Shown here: positions 9,927-20,013 of the stretch, one piece after another
Layout: each line of letters starts with the position of its first letter
How positions within the stretch are numbered: position 1 is the first letter of the stretch
Assembly (NCBI GenBank): GCA_033816765.1
Contig: CM066295.1
Location: 2,418,001 to 2,482,000, forward strand
Length of the DNA: 64,000 nt
Direction of reading: 5' to 3'
DNA from: Nothopassalora personata
Lineage: Eukaryota > Ascomycota > Dothideomycetes > Mycosphaerellales > Mycosphaerellaceae
Notes under the pieces: generated by a model
Told to the model about the DNA's origin: nothing
The model's database searches: none
What the model saw: only the letters and a program-made list of their open reading frames with translations
Program-made: the position numbers and the translations under genes

Positions 9927-11792
9927 ACGTGCTTCACCACCGAGCGGGCCACACCACCGAGCGGGCCACTTTTGCCAAGAACTGTACCACTTCCACTTTG
10001 ATTGCGACGGTATCTTAACACGACGACATCCTACAGAATCGTTACTAGGAGGACAATTCCTCTTCAGATTCTTCGCTATCTAGCAAGTCTACTTGACAGG
10101 TGCGTACGTTATGCCCCGACTCGCCACATCGCTTGCAGCGTCGTAGCCTTGGTGCTGGCCGAACACCATCTAGCGACTCTCTACTTACTTCCTGCCTCCT
10201 AGTATCCTCTGGAGGTATCAATTGCGACGCCTCATCGAAGGTTAGAGACCCTCTAGACTGAATATACTTGCGCTTTCGTGCTTTCCGCTGTGTAAGGGCC
10301 TCGTTAGACTTGCGTAGCTCACTGATCTCGCTTCGCATAAGAGCCATCTGATGCGCTATCTCTCTACTCCCTTTCACAAGCTGATGCACCCCTTCCTGTA
10401 ACGAGTTTGGCGATGAACCTGCCCGGGCACGCATTTTGTTCGTTACTAGTGTCGATTGAGAGTCGAATTCTTTTGCAGTTCGTGGTGTCTTCGACTCCCA
10501 AGGGGTAGAGTCCGGAGCTGGAGGCGTTGGCGTACGTAGCTTAACATCAAGCTTGTCTATCACTGCCTGTGGATTGAATGGAACCAAACCAGCGCCTCTG
10601 AAGCTCGATAGGATGTTCTCCTGTCTAAATACAGCGTCATGGGCAGCCCGGAAGGCGCGTAGGAACTCTACTTTGTCGATATGAGTGATGCGCTGGCGTG
10701 CCAAGCCCGAGAGCTGAGCACCGTATGCCTTCTTCAAAGGCGAATAGCAACCCACATCCAATGGCTGGAGTAAGTGCGAGGCGTGCGATGGCATACATAG
10801 GGCCAAGATCTTGTATTCCTTGCACAGATTCTGGAATGCCTTCGAGTTGTGGCTCTCGTGGCCATCGATAATGAGCAGTCTCCATGCCCCAGTCGTACGA
10901 GCTACAGTATGCTTCTGGAAATGCTCCAGCCACCGTATACCGAACTCATTGTTGGTCCAGCCGTTCTCTGTTAGCCCGATTGTCCAGTCTGGACCCAAGT
11001 TGCCGTCTTGGTACCAGGTACTGATGTGCTGTTTGCCTGCAAGGATGACGTAGGGTGGGAGCGCTGTTCCGTCTGCACAGATGGTCTCAATCACTGTTGC
11101 CCATTCTCTGTTGCCCTGTTGGACGACCTTCCTCTTTCCACCACGCCTTTCTGAACCCGTAACGACGCTCTGCGACGTAATAACACCCATCATAAACCCT
11201 GTCTCGTCAAAGTTGTAGGTGTCCTGGTCGAGGATGCCATACTTCTCCTTCATATTACGCACAAGCAAGAACCACTTCTCGATAACGTCTGGATCTTCCA
11301 TTAGGGCTCGCTGACGATCGTATCCACGTGTCATGCGAACCTTTAGCTCACGATGCCGCCCAATGAACCTGTCTGTCCAATTGAGACCAGCGGGCTTGAG
11401 GCCCTTCTCTTGTAGCAATGAATCGGCCATTGCTCGTACGCTAGCCTTTGATGGCGGGAAACCTCTAAGATCCAGCTCGAGTATGTACTCAAGTATCACC
11501 CTCTCTTCTAGCTCTGTAAGCTTCTTCGAATTGGGCTCGCAGTCACCCCGAGGAGGTCGTCCATTCAATCGATACCCTAGTGTGGTTCGAGACGCGTCGT
11601 ATACCTTTGCAGCAAGTCGATTCGTGATTGTCGCGTCGCGTTTCGTGGCCTGGACAGCTAAGGTCAGTTTGGCCTCGTTTGAAGACAATACACGCTGTAA
11701 TGGTGGTTGCATAGCTGTATCTGTGGAAGTGGTACAGTTCTTGGCAAAAGTGGCCCGCTCGGTGGTGTGGCCCGCTCGGTGGTGAAGCACGT
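9927..11792 (-). mobile_element. Intact pogo-type DNA transposon, 1,866 bp
   Basis: The 70-bp terminal inverted repeats (9927-9996 and 11723-11792) are perfect complements by eye. TA flanks each end (9925-9926 and 11793-11794). Each arm contains two tandem copies of a CACCACCGAGCGGGCCA motif, likely transposase-binding sites (inference). The element carries one long uninterrupted transposase gene on the minus strand and shows no RIP. It sits between RIPped repeats (AT-rich DNA on the left, the D2 LTR on the right), so it probably inserted after they decayed. Confidence 0.92.
10045..11712 (-). CDS. pogo-family DDE transposase with C-terminal zinc knuckle
   Basis: This encodes a 555-aa transposase that would cut and paste the surrounding element by binding its terminal repeats. 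In order: a Psq-type helix-turn-helix (about residues 10-55), a CENP-B-type DNA-binding region (about 60-135), and a DDE_1 catalytic core. The core has Asp at about 169 (NFDETGF), 283 (IIDGHESH) and 319 (LLQPLDVG), the last pair spaced D35D as in pogo. A charged helical stretch follows, then a CCHC knuckle, CKRCGESGHNVRTC, at about 526-539, and an acidic tail. The frame is open 26 codons further upstream, into the inverted repeat. I chose the Met just inside the repeat as the start because the upstream residues are TIR-encoded. No stops or RIP damage are seen. The C-terminal knuckle is also present in the RIPped relative at 5514, so it is a family trait. Confidence 0.9.
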   Translation of the reverse strand: MQPPLQRVLSSNEAKLTLAVQATKRDATITNRLAAKVYDASRTTLGYRLNGRPPRGDCEPNSKKLTELEERVILEYILELDLRGFPPSKASVRAMADSLLQEKGLKPAGLNWTDRFIGRHRELKVRMTRGYDRQRALMEDPDVIEKWFLLVRNMKEKYGILDQDTYNFDETGFMMGVITSQSVVTGSERRGGKRKVVQQGNREWATVIETICADGTALPPYVILAGKQHISTWYQDGNLGPDWTIGLTENGWTNNEFGIRWLEHFQKHTVARTTGAWRLLIIDGHESHNSKAFQNLCKEYKILALCMPSHASHLLQPLDVGCYSPLKKAYGAQLSGLARQRITHIDKVEFLRAFRAAHDAVFRQENILSSFRGAGLVPFNPQAVIDKLDVKLRTPTPPAPDSTPWESKTPRTAKEFDSQSTLVTNKMRARAGSSPNSLQEGVHQLVKGSREIAHQMALMRSEISELRKSNEALTQRKARKRKYIQSRGSLTFDEASQLIPPEDTRRQEVSRESLDGVRPAPRLRRCKRCGESGHNVRTCQVDLLDSEESEEELSS

Positions 11793-11853
11793 TAGAACTA
11801 TACGTATTATTAAGGTTACTAAATTCTCTTACCTTAGTAAATTTAGACTTACT

Positions 11854-12263
11854 TGTTAGGTTTAGTTAAACCTATAATCTTACTAAGTTAACTAACAAGT
11901 TAGGTAACCTTCGTTTAATCGAGATTTGTTCTCGTCGAGTAGGAGTAGGAGGGAGAGTAGTATAAAGTAGTAGCGAGGTAGCGGTTAGGTAAGGTTATAT
12001 TCTAAATAGTAAGATTAAATAGTAAGTTAAACGCTTCTAAACTACAAGGGTTCTTAGCGTTCCTAAATATAAAGGAGACATCGCTAGTCTTAGCCTTAAT
12101 TACTTAGTCGCTAGCGAGCAAGTAATCTCGAATTACTAAGTTGCTAGTAAGCGAGTAATCCCGAATTACTAAGTCGCTAGTAAGCGAGTAATCTCGTGCG
12201 GCGCACGTGATTTCTATAGCTAATAGTTAGGCGTACCGTTATAGCTTAATCCGAACCGTAATA
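11854..12263 (-). repeat. D2 3' LTR
   Basis: This 410-bp copy begins TGTTAGGTTTAG and ends GTAATA (RIPped from GTAACA). It lacks the 79-bp terminal duplication seen in the LTR of D, and instead has a repeated ATTACTAAGT..GCTAGTAAGCGAGTAATC motif around 12100-12195. Confidence 0.85.
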
Positions 12264-12314
12264 CTATCCCCCTTCTAGCCTAGCTTCGTCCCGAAGCTTA
12301 TATAAGATAATATA

Positions 12315-12767
12315 ATGCCCCCTCTTCGCGAGCTATTAACGATGTCTTCTTCTTCTTCTTCTAAAAACCGTCTCCGGCTCGCTAAGGAAATTAATGAACA
12401 CGGTCGTCTAGTAGATCTCGCGTACGACTATTATTTCTTTAACGGGTTATCCTATATCGCTATAGAAGGCAACTTTCGGCTTCGGTGTTCGGAGTATGTT
12501 CGTCGCGGGCGTAAGTATATAAATCTATCCTAGGAGTCTCTTAATAAGACTCGGGAGGAATACCGGAAAAAGGTCGAAAAGGATAAGGAGGAGCTTACGG
12601 AGATCTTAGCACGGTTAATGCGAGATAAGGTAATACTTTACTAAGCGGAGGAGCGCGCGCGTAAGAAGGCGTAGTATCTAGAGGCCGAAATAGAGGCCTC
12701 TAGAGAGATTAAGGACGTCGATTGTCCTACTACCGATACGACTATTAGCCTTTCTCCTACTATATAG
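12315..12767 (+). pseudogene. Opposite-strand accessory ORF of D2 (Zn2Cys6-like), RIPped and split
   Basis: This is the plus-strand frame between the 3' LTR and the end of pol. Its start near 12341 (Met, Ser-rich run, then RLRLAKEI) matches the intact gene at 46365. The six cysteine positions of that gene appear here as five Tyr and one Cys, with spacing 2-6-10-2-6. Cys-to-Tyr is what TGT/TGC to TAT/TAC RIP gives. A charged Glu/Lys/Arg coiled-coil region follows (about 12540-12700) with TAG codons. The 370-bp LTR at 12768 then interrupts it. Confidence 0.7.
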
Positions 12768-13137
12768 TAATGTCTACTAACTACCCTATATAGGCCTATC
12801 CGAGTTATGGTAGTATAGAGCGGTGCTTATGTAAGTAGGGGTATTTGCCGGTCCCGGGACCGTGAAATTAGGTTACGTAACGAGTAGCGTAGTAGCTAGA
12901 TAAATAAGAGGATTAGCGGACTTAAACCCCTATGCCCTCTACTCGAGAGGTATAAATTAAATTGTTTCCTTAATGCTACGCTTACAATGCTTAACTACGT
13001 AGTATATATCTTAATAGCTATACTAGGTCCTACTAGCTTACCTAAATGTCTAATTAAACTAAAATAAAATTAAGGTAAGTTAGACCTAAGGGACCCCCTC
13101 TAAACCTAAGGTTAACATAACCCATTAGTCGTTAATA
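12768..13137 (-). repeat. Solo LTR of the G family inside D2
   Basis: This 370-bp copy has the same ends as the LTRs of G1 and G2, read in reverse complement. It starts TATTAACG (RIPped TGTTAACG) and ends GACATTA. ATAG flanks it on both sides (12764-12767 and 13138-13141), a 4-bp target duplication. It carries the GGTCCCGGGACC palindrome at 12850-12861. Confidence 0.88.
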
Positions 13138-16100
13138 ATAGTCCTCGATTAACTTTATTAATAACGTAATTGACTTTTCCGTCTCTTCTAGTTCTACTAG
13201 GTAGCCTATTATAGGTGTTGTTTTTCTTTAAATTGTTAGATTTTTTGTTAACAATTTCGTAGGTTTTCTTCTAGTTCCTAGGTATTCTCTAATTCGTAGT
13301 ATCTTTTCTATTTAATAAGGTATCGCTAACTTCTTTTATCTAGAATCCGTTCGACTTCAAATTCGTTTTCTACTTCTAGTTTAAAGTAGAATGTCTTCTA
13401 GTAAGGTGTTTCGGCGTACGTAGGTTCTAATAGCAAAATATAGAATACTAGGTAGATCCTTGTATCCCTAGGTAGCCGTAGTCGGTAGTTAACGGGTCCT
13501 CGTACTTCTTTAACGAGAAATGGTCCGACTTTTACCTAGTTCAATTTTTTAGTCTTTCTTCTCGTTTTAAGATTCTTTAATAGGAGATAGACCTTATCCC
13601 CCTTCTTAAGCTAAGGTACCATTTGTCGTCTCTTATTATATAGTATCGCAATTTTATCTTAGTTGCTCTTAACCCTTCGTATTAAGTTTTCGTAGATAGT
13701 TTTTATCGCTTCTATAGTTACGATTACCCTTTTAGCTTATAGATATAATCCTTCTTCGCTAAATAGGTTTGGATGCTTACCGTAGTTTACGAAGAAAGGT
13801 GTTTCGTCCGTCGTCTTAGACTTATAGTTATTTAGTACTAACTATTCTATAGGTAGGAGTATAACCTAATTGTCCTATACGTAGTTAATATAGTGTCGTA
13901 GATATTATTCTAGGGTTTAATTTATTCATTCTATTTACCTATTAGTTTACGGATAGTAGGTAGTAGATAGCTTATGTTTAATTCCGATCGTAGAAACTAG
14001 GGTTTTCTAGTAGTTAGATGTAAACAACTTGTCTCTATCTATAATAAAGACCTTTAGGAATCTATAGTATCGTACGAGTTAATCGAGTACGAGGTGTCCG
14101 AGTTACTCTACATTATACGTTTTAGATATAGGAATAAAGTGTAAGTATTTTATAAGTCGGTCTAATATAACTAATATTATGTTATATTATTGTCCTATGG
14201 TTTAGTCCTAAGATGTTAGCAACTTAGTAATAAAGTCTATCGTAACCTTATCCTATAGGCTAGTTAGCGGTGTCCGGAATTGTATCTCGCCGTATTTCGC
14301 GTGTCTCGCGGCCTTGTTCCTCTAATAGTATTCGTATCGTTTAATGTATCGTAGCACCTTCTATCGTAGCTACGGAAATACGAAGCCTCTTTAGATTAGT
14401 TCTACTGTTTTAGACGTTCCGGGGTGCCCGTAGGTTAGTTCGTCGTAATGTTATCGTATATACTCTTCTTCTCGGTCCTTCGGTACCTAGTATTTTCCCT
14501 ATACTATTAGGAATTGATCTTCTATGTCTTAAAGAACGCGCACTATATAATTAAACTCCTTTATGTTAGTACTAAGGCTTCCGTCTAGATTTGCCTTAAG
14601 TACTTATTGTCGTACTAGTTCCTTTCCTTCTATATAGTCGCTTCTTCGGCTTAATGCGTTAGCCCTACTATTGTCCTTACCGGGTATATAGCGGATTTCG
14701 AATTTATACTAGCCGAGCAGTTCCGACTAGCGGTACTATCTTCTTATTAGCAGTTTAGTCGTAGTAAAGTAAGTAAGATTCTTATAATTAGAAAGAATCG
14801 TTAGCTTAGGTGCTCCTTCCGTATATATTCTCTAGTACTATATTATAGCGATAATAGCGAGAAGTTCCTTATTATAGATGTCGTAGTTTTATTCCGCGGG
14901 CAATAGTTTCCTTAAGTAGTAGGCTACTAGGTGTTGTTTCCTATTATGCTCTTACGTAAGGCATACTCCGATAGCTATATCCGATGCGTCCGTTTCAATT
15001 TAGACTTCCTTCGTACCGTCGAATAGTCGAAGCGTTAGTAATAAGGCGTATTGTTCCTTTAGTCGTTCGAATGCTAGTCGTTATACGCTACCCTATGTCT
15101 ATTTAACATCCTTCTTCGTAAGCATCGTTATAGGTATCGATGTCTTTAAATAGTCCTTAATGAATTTCCGGTTATAGTTAGCGAGGCTAAGGAATAATTA
15201 TACGTCCTTAACGCATGTTAGCTCTAGCTATTCTCTAATAGACTATGTCTTAGCTAGGTCGATCTAGATTCTAGTTGTGCTAATAATGAATCCTAAGCAT
15301 TTAACTTCTTTCTTATAGAACTCGCATTTCTTTAGTACCGTCCGGAAACCTATTTTAGATAGTCGCTCAAGTACGTCCTAGACCTATCGTATATATTACT
15401 AGAGTATTCCTCTCGTATAGATAAGGATATTATCGATATAGGCAATAATACATACGTCTAGTAGGTCTCTTAGTGTCTCGTTAATTAGGTCCTAGAATGA
15501 GGCTAGTGTATTAGTTAATCTAAAAGGCATAACTAAGAACTCGTATAGTCCGTATTAAGTCCTAAATGCAGTTTTCTATTCTTCTCCTTCCGCTATACGG
15601 ATAGTGTAGAAGGCGTCTTATAAATTGATCTTCGTATACTAGTCTAATCCGGTTAATCTATCCTATGCTTCTTTAATGTTCAGTAGTAGATATCGATTCT
15701 TAATAGTAATCTCGTTTAACTTTCGGTAGTATTATACGAGTCGTAGTTTCCCGTTTACTTTTAGAATAAACATATATAAAGATGCTACGCTTAAGGTTGA
15801 TTTCCGTACTTGTCCTTTCGCTAGGTTCTCCTTTAGCTATTCTCGTAGGGTTATTAGCTCTTTTTCGGACATTAGATATAGGGGTCCCTATAGAGGCTCT
15901 TTCCCTAGCTAAATGTTTATCTTATAATCCTATAGTTAGTGCTTAGGTAAGGCGTCTCTACCCTTTTCCTCTTTAAAGAGCCTCTTCTATTTAAGGTACT
16001 CCTTAGGGATAGTTAACTCCGAAATGTTAGTATCCTTCGATAGTACATTAAGTCTATTAATTCTAGTAACTTCGTAACCCGGCGGCCCTACGCTCGTGTC

Positions 16101-16720
16101 TATCCCGGTCGAAGGTAGTTCTTCTATCCTTCTAGTCGGCGTAAGCTCTATTCGATTAAGCTATCTCTTTACCTTATCTACTAGCGAACGCTACCGCTAC
16201 GTAGGATTAATGTCGATAACGTAATCGCATTACTCGAATGTAAGTACTCCTCTTCTCTAGTCGATAGCTAGATTATAGTTTCTTAACTAAGGTATACCTA
16301 GTACGATCTTATAACTAGCTATATTAGTAACATCTAAGACAATTTCCTCGTAGTACCGTTAGATTACTAGTAGTAACGGTATCGTCTCTCGTTCTACGCT
16401 AGGTAAGGATAATCCGTCTACCGCGATTAATTTATACCCTTCGTTCTTATATTAGGTTACGATCCCTTTAGTCCTAATAAATACTTCGGAGGCAAAATTC
16501 CCGCTCGCTCCGGAGTTAATTATAACCCTAGTCCTATAATCGTTAATAATTACTTATGTTCGGAAGACTACTATTAATACTTAAGCTTATTATATATTAT
16601 ATAACTCCTTTTAGTCGCTTATTCCTAAGGAGTCGATCCTTTTCCCTATTTGTATATAGAACGTCGTGTTTCGTGTCTCGAGGCCTCCGCTCGAACCTAG
16701 CGCGAGCCTTTCTATGTCTA
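13138..16720 (-). pseudogene. D2 pol polyprotein remnant (PR-RT-RH-IN-chromodomain)
   Basis: On the minus strand this follows the intact D pol base for base, with TAG in place of Gln/Trp codons and ATA for Met. From right to left: the protease DSG region near 16515, RT near 15150-15900 with its active-site block near 15450, RNase H near 14690-15000, the integrase zinc-binding and catalytic blocks near 13800-14350, and the chromodomain near 13250-13340. The slippery heptamer complement TTTTCCC is preserved at 16640-16646. It cannot be translated through. Confidence 0.85.
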
Positions 16721-18847
16721 TACCTATCTTCGGTAGCGTTCCTAGATCTTCTACGTTTCTAAGTAGAGTACGCGTACGTATTGCACTACGTTACGTAATT
16801 TATTCGATATAAATGTTCCTAACGGCGTAAGGTATCCGGTACCTATTATTCGGCTTCCTATCGGTAGTTGTTCTATAATAGCGGTTACTAGGTTTTCGGT
16901 CGTCTCTATAAGTAGGTATCCCTAGGCTATGCCTTGTAGAGTATCGAGTGTTTTATCGAACTTAATAGAGTATAGCATTCGCCGTCCGCCTATTTTAGGT
17001 AGGAATTCTTCGTGCCTTCTTTATAGGTATACGATTATATTATATAGTTTCTTAGGTGCATTGATCGTAAAGGTTAGTTATTCGTTATTGTTATTAGTGT
17101 TACTCTCTTCTCCTTTAGAGGAATCTTCTTCGCTTAATTCTTCTAGATCCTAGTCTTCTTCGATAGTATCTAGCCCGGTAGTTTCTTAACTTTCTTCCTA
17201 TAGTTCCAGTAACTACGATCTATTCTATCCTAGGTCCTAGTTTTCTTTATTACTTCTATCTCTATCGAAATAGGATTTATCGATATCTACTTCTCGGAGC
17301 GTAGCATCCTACCTATATGTCGCTCCTAGGATTCCTCGCGGTTACTATAGGAAGTATCCTACGCCTTCCTTAGTAGAGTAGTAGGTTTAGTACGAGTCTT
17401 AGTAATAGAAACGCTAATAAAGGGCTCCGTAACTATTTCGAGTATCGCGATCGATCTCGTAGTCGACTCTTCTTACTATTATGCTAAATTCTCGTTTTCC
17501 TTATTAGTTTCGTAATAACGAGAAGCGTTCCTAGGGGTTATTCGCGAGTATTTCGTTTATCTCGATGTCCGAGAGGTCCTAGTCTAGCTTCTTTAGGATC
17601 TCCTATTCGGCTTACTTAACCGTCTCGATTTCTACGTTCTTAGTTACTTAGTAACTTCCCGAGGTTTCCCTTATCTAGATCGTATTAAATTAGTATGTCC
17701 TTTTAAACTGTTATAGTCGGTTCTATAACCTAAATGGTATAGCTTCTATTAGTTACCCGTAGTAACCTCCTCGCCCTTATAAGGGGTCTAGGAGAGGTGT
17801 GTTACTTCCGTTACTAACTCTCTCCTCTACTTCTTAAGTATAGTCGGTACCTCCTAGTAGTCTAACGCTACTCTCGAGTTTACTAGTTCTTTATTACATT
17901 ATATTAAACTACTTACGGCGCACTATATTTTTCTTACCGTAGTAGTCCCTTACTATGTAGCCTTCCTTACTATAGTTATAGTAAGTAAAGCTTCCTTTCG
18001 AACTCTTAGGCCCTTTCTTACCCCTATTCTTACTTCCGATCTTACGACCTTTCTCGGTAACGTCGAGCTCTATAGGCTATAGTCTATAGTATAGCTTATT
18101 ACTAGGCTTGTTATTATTAAAGTTATTATAGTCCCTATTGCGATTATCGTAGCCTAGTATAAATCCGGCCTTTCCGGATACTTTAGAATCGTATCGTCGT
18201 TCTATAGCTCTCTCGTAGAGCTTGTCGTTAAGATTAATCGTAACTCTAATAAGGTTACCTAAGTTATCGATTCTTTAACTATCTTATATTAACTCGTCCT
18301 TACCGTTTTCCTTTAAGCTACGTTAGTACATAACTTATAAGGCCTTATTGTCCTAGTCGGTAAGTTAAGCGTATTCCTAGAATTTAGTAGTATACTCGGC
18401 GGTAGACGTCTTCTAGGTTAAGTGTTATATAATACGAACGGTAGTAGCGACCTCGTTAGAGATCCTAAAGACGCTCTTTATAGCATTCTTAAGATAGTTA
18501 TAAGACGTAAAGACTCCATTAGCGTTATCGGTACCGTTACTATCTAAGTAGGTTCTTAGGAAGGGTTTAACCTAATGCTATGCTCGTCCTCTTAAGAAGG
18601 TAGTAGTAAAGATAGGCTTAAGGTTCTTAGTTATAGAGTTAAATAAGAAGTACGTATCTATCTAAGTAATCTAAGTGTCGAACTTATCTCGGTCGCTATA
18701 GTAGAACTCTAGCTTACTAACCTTAAGGGATTTATTACCTACGTAAGTAGCTAAGGCATTAATAGCATCGTTCGAGGTCCGTGGTCGGGTACCTCTATCT
18801 ACTTTACTAGGGGCGGGTAATCCCCTAGTACTCTATCGATCTCCTAT
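16640..18847 (-). pseudogene. D2 gag remnant
   Basis: This is the minus-strand counterpart of the intact gag at 50280-52574. The initiator codon position (18847) reads ATA instead of ATG, a RIP change. The capsid-like region (about 18100-18780) and the zinc-knuckle region (about 17930-17990) are recognisable by alignment to D, with Cys-to-Tyr changes and many TAG codons. The PBS-like stretch next to the 5' LTR is retained as AGGGCGTTTAAAGC at 18853-18866. Confidence 0.8.
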
Positions 18848-18866
18848 TCTAGAGGGCGTTTAAAGC

Positions 18867-19276
18867 TATTAGGTTTAGTTAAACCTATAATCTTACTAAG
18901 TTAACTAACAAGTTAGGTAACTTCCGTTCGATCGAGGTTTATTCTCGTCGAGTAGGAGTAGGAGGGAGAGTAGTATAAAGTAGTAGCGAGGTAGCGGTTA
19001 GGTAAGGTTATATTCTAAACAGTAAGATTAAACAGTAAGTTAAACGCTTCTAAACTACAAGGGTTCTTAGCGTTCCTAACTATAAAGGAGACATCGCTAG
19101 TCTTAGCCTTAATTACTTAGTCGCTAGCGAGCGAGTGATCTTGAATTGCTAAGTCGCTAGTAAGCGAGTAATCCCGAATTACTAAGTTACTAGTAAGCGA
19201 GTAATCTCGTGCGGCGTACGTGATTTCTATAGCTAATAGTTAGGCGTACCGTTATAGCTTAATCCGAACCGTAACA
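18867..19276 (-). repeat. D2 5' LTR
   Basis: This 410-bp copy begins TATTAGG (from TGTTAGG) and ends GTAACA. It pairs with 11854-12263, differing from it mainly at RIP-type sites, and is flanked by the TTACT duplication. Confidence 0.85.
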
Positions 19277-19308
19277 TTACTATAGGAATTAACTTTAGCT
19301 TCGCCTAG

Positions 19309-19678
19309 TATTAACGACTAATAGGTTATATTAACCTTAGGTTTAGAGGGGGTCCCTTAGGTCTAACTTACCCTAATTTTATTTTAGTTTAATTAGACAT
19401 TTAGGTAAGCTAGTAGGACCTAGTATAGCTATTAAGATATATACTACGCAGTTAAGCATTATAGACGTAGCATTAAGGAAATAATTCAATTTATACCTCT
19501 CGAGTAGAGGGTATAGGGGTCTAAGTCCCCTAATCCTCTTATTTATCTAGCTACTACGCTACTCGTTACGTAACCTAATTTCACGGTCCCGGGACCGGCA
19601 AATACCCCTACTTACATAAGCGCCGCTCTATACTACTACAACTTAGACAGGCCTATATAGGGTAGTTAGTAGACATTA
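19309..19678 (+). repeat. G1 5' LTR
   Basis: This starts TATTAACGACTAATAGG (RIPped from TGTTAACG) and ends GACATTA (probably RIPped from a CA end). It contains GGTCCCGGGACC near 19587. Six copies of this LTR occur in the window. Confidence 0.85.
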
Positions 19679-20013
19679 TTTTAGTAGTTAATAAGGGGGG
19701 TTATTAAGTGTACACCCGGTAGCGTATTAGCATCTAGTTTATAAGGTTAAAATCACGGTTTAAGGTCTGAGGTTTACGGTTAAGGTTATTACTTAAGGTT
19801 AAGGTTTACGGTTAAGGTCGACTAAGGTCGAAAACACTTAAGGTCTAAGGTATTTAGTAACAATTATAGTTATAAGGTCCTATTAAGTAACAACTAGTAT
19901 TAGTACATTCTAAAGTAAGCACTACGTAATAATAGATACGGCTACATTACTAGAAAAATTTAGCACCTTTACCGATATAGGTAGAGGCTACGAGTAGCCT
20001 ATAAACCCTACGA
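19679..20013 (+). repeat. G1 leader with TTAAGG-like repeats
   Basis: Between the 5' LTR and the gag start, the leader (about 19740-19860) holds many irregular copies of TTAAGGT / TTACGGTTAAGGT. The same array appears in reverse complement in G2 at about 54840-54960. It is not telomeric in unit or length. It may be a packaging or dimerisation region (inference). Confidence 0.55.

Larger units (their letters stand above)
11854..19276 (-). mobile_element. Full-length RIPped Ty3/Gypsy chromovirus (D2)
   Basis: The two LTRs are each 410 bp (11854-12263 and 18867-19276) and both are flanked by TTACT (11849-11853 and 19277-19281), a 5-bp target duplication. Gag and pol lie on the minus strand and align throughout with the intact element D, but Gln/Trp codons are stops and most CA/TG are gone. 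The right LTR start and the left LTR end show RIP of the TG/CA termini (TATTAGG; GTAATA). It also contains the opposite-strand accessory frame and a nested 370-bp solo LTR. It is an inactive relative of D. Confidence 0.92.

Noticed and set aside
11333..11785. 150-codon plus-strand frame opposite the pogo transposase.
   Set aside because: Antisense shadow of a clear DDE transposase; it also runs into the inverted repeat.
12768..13137. The 370-bp repeat first looked like a MITE or DNA transposon because its ends are weakly inverted (TATTAACGAC / GTAGACATTA).
   Set aside because: The same sequence forms direct repeats at both ends of G1 and G2, with a polypurine tract before the 3' copy, so it is an LTR.
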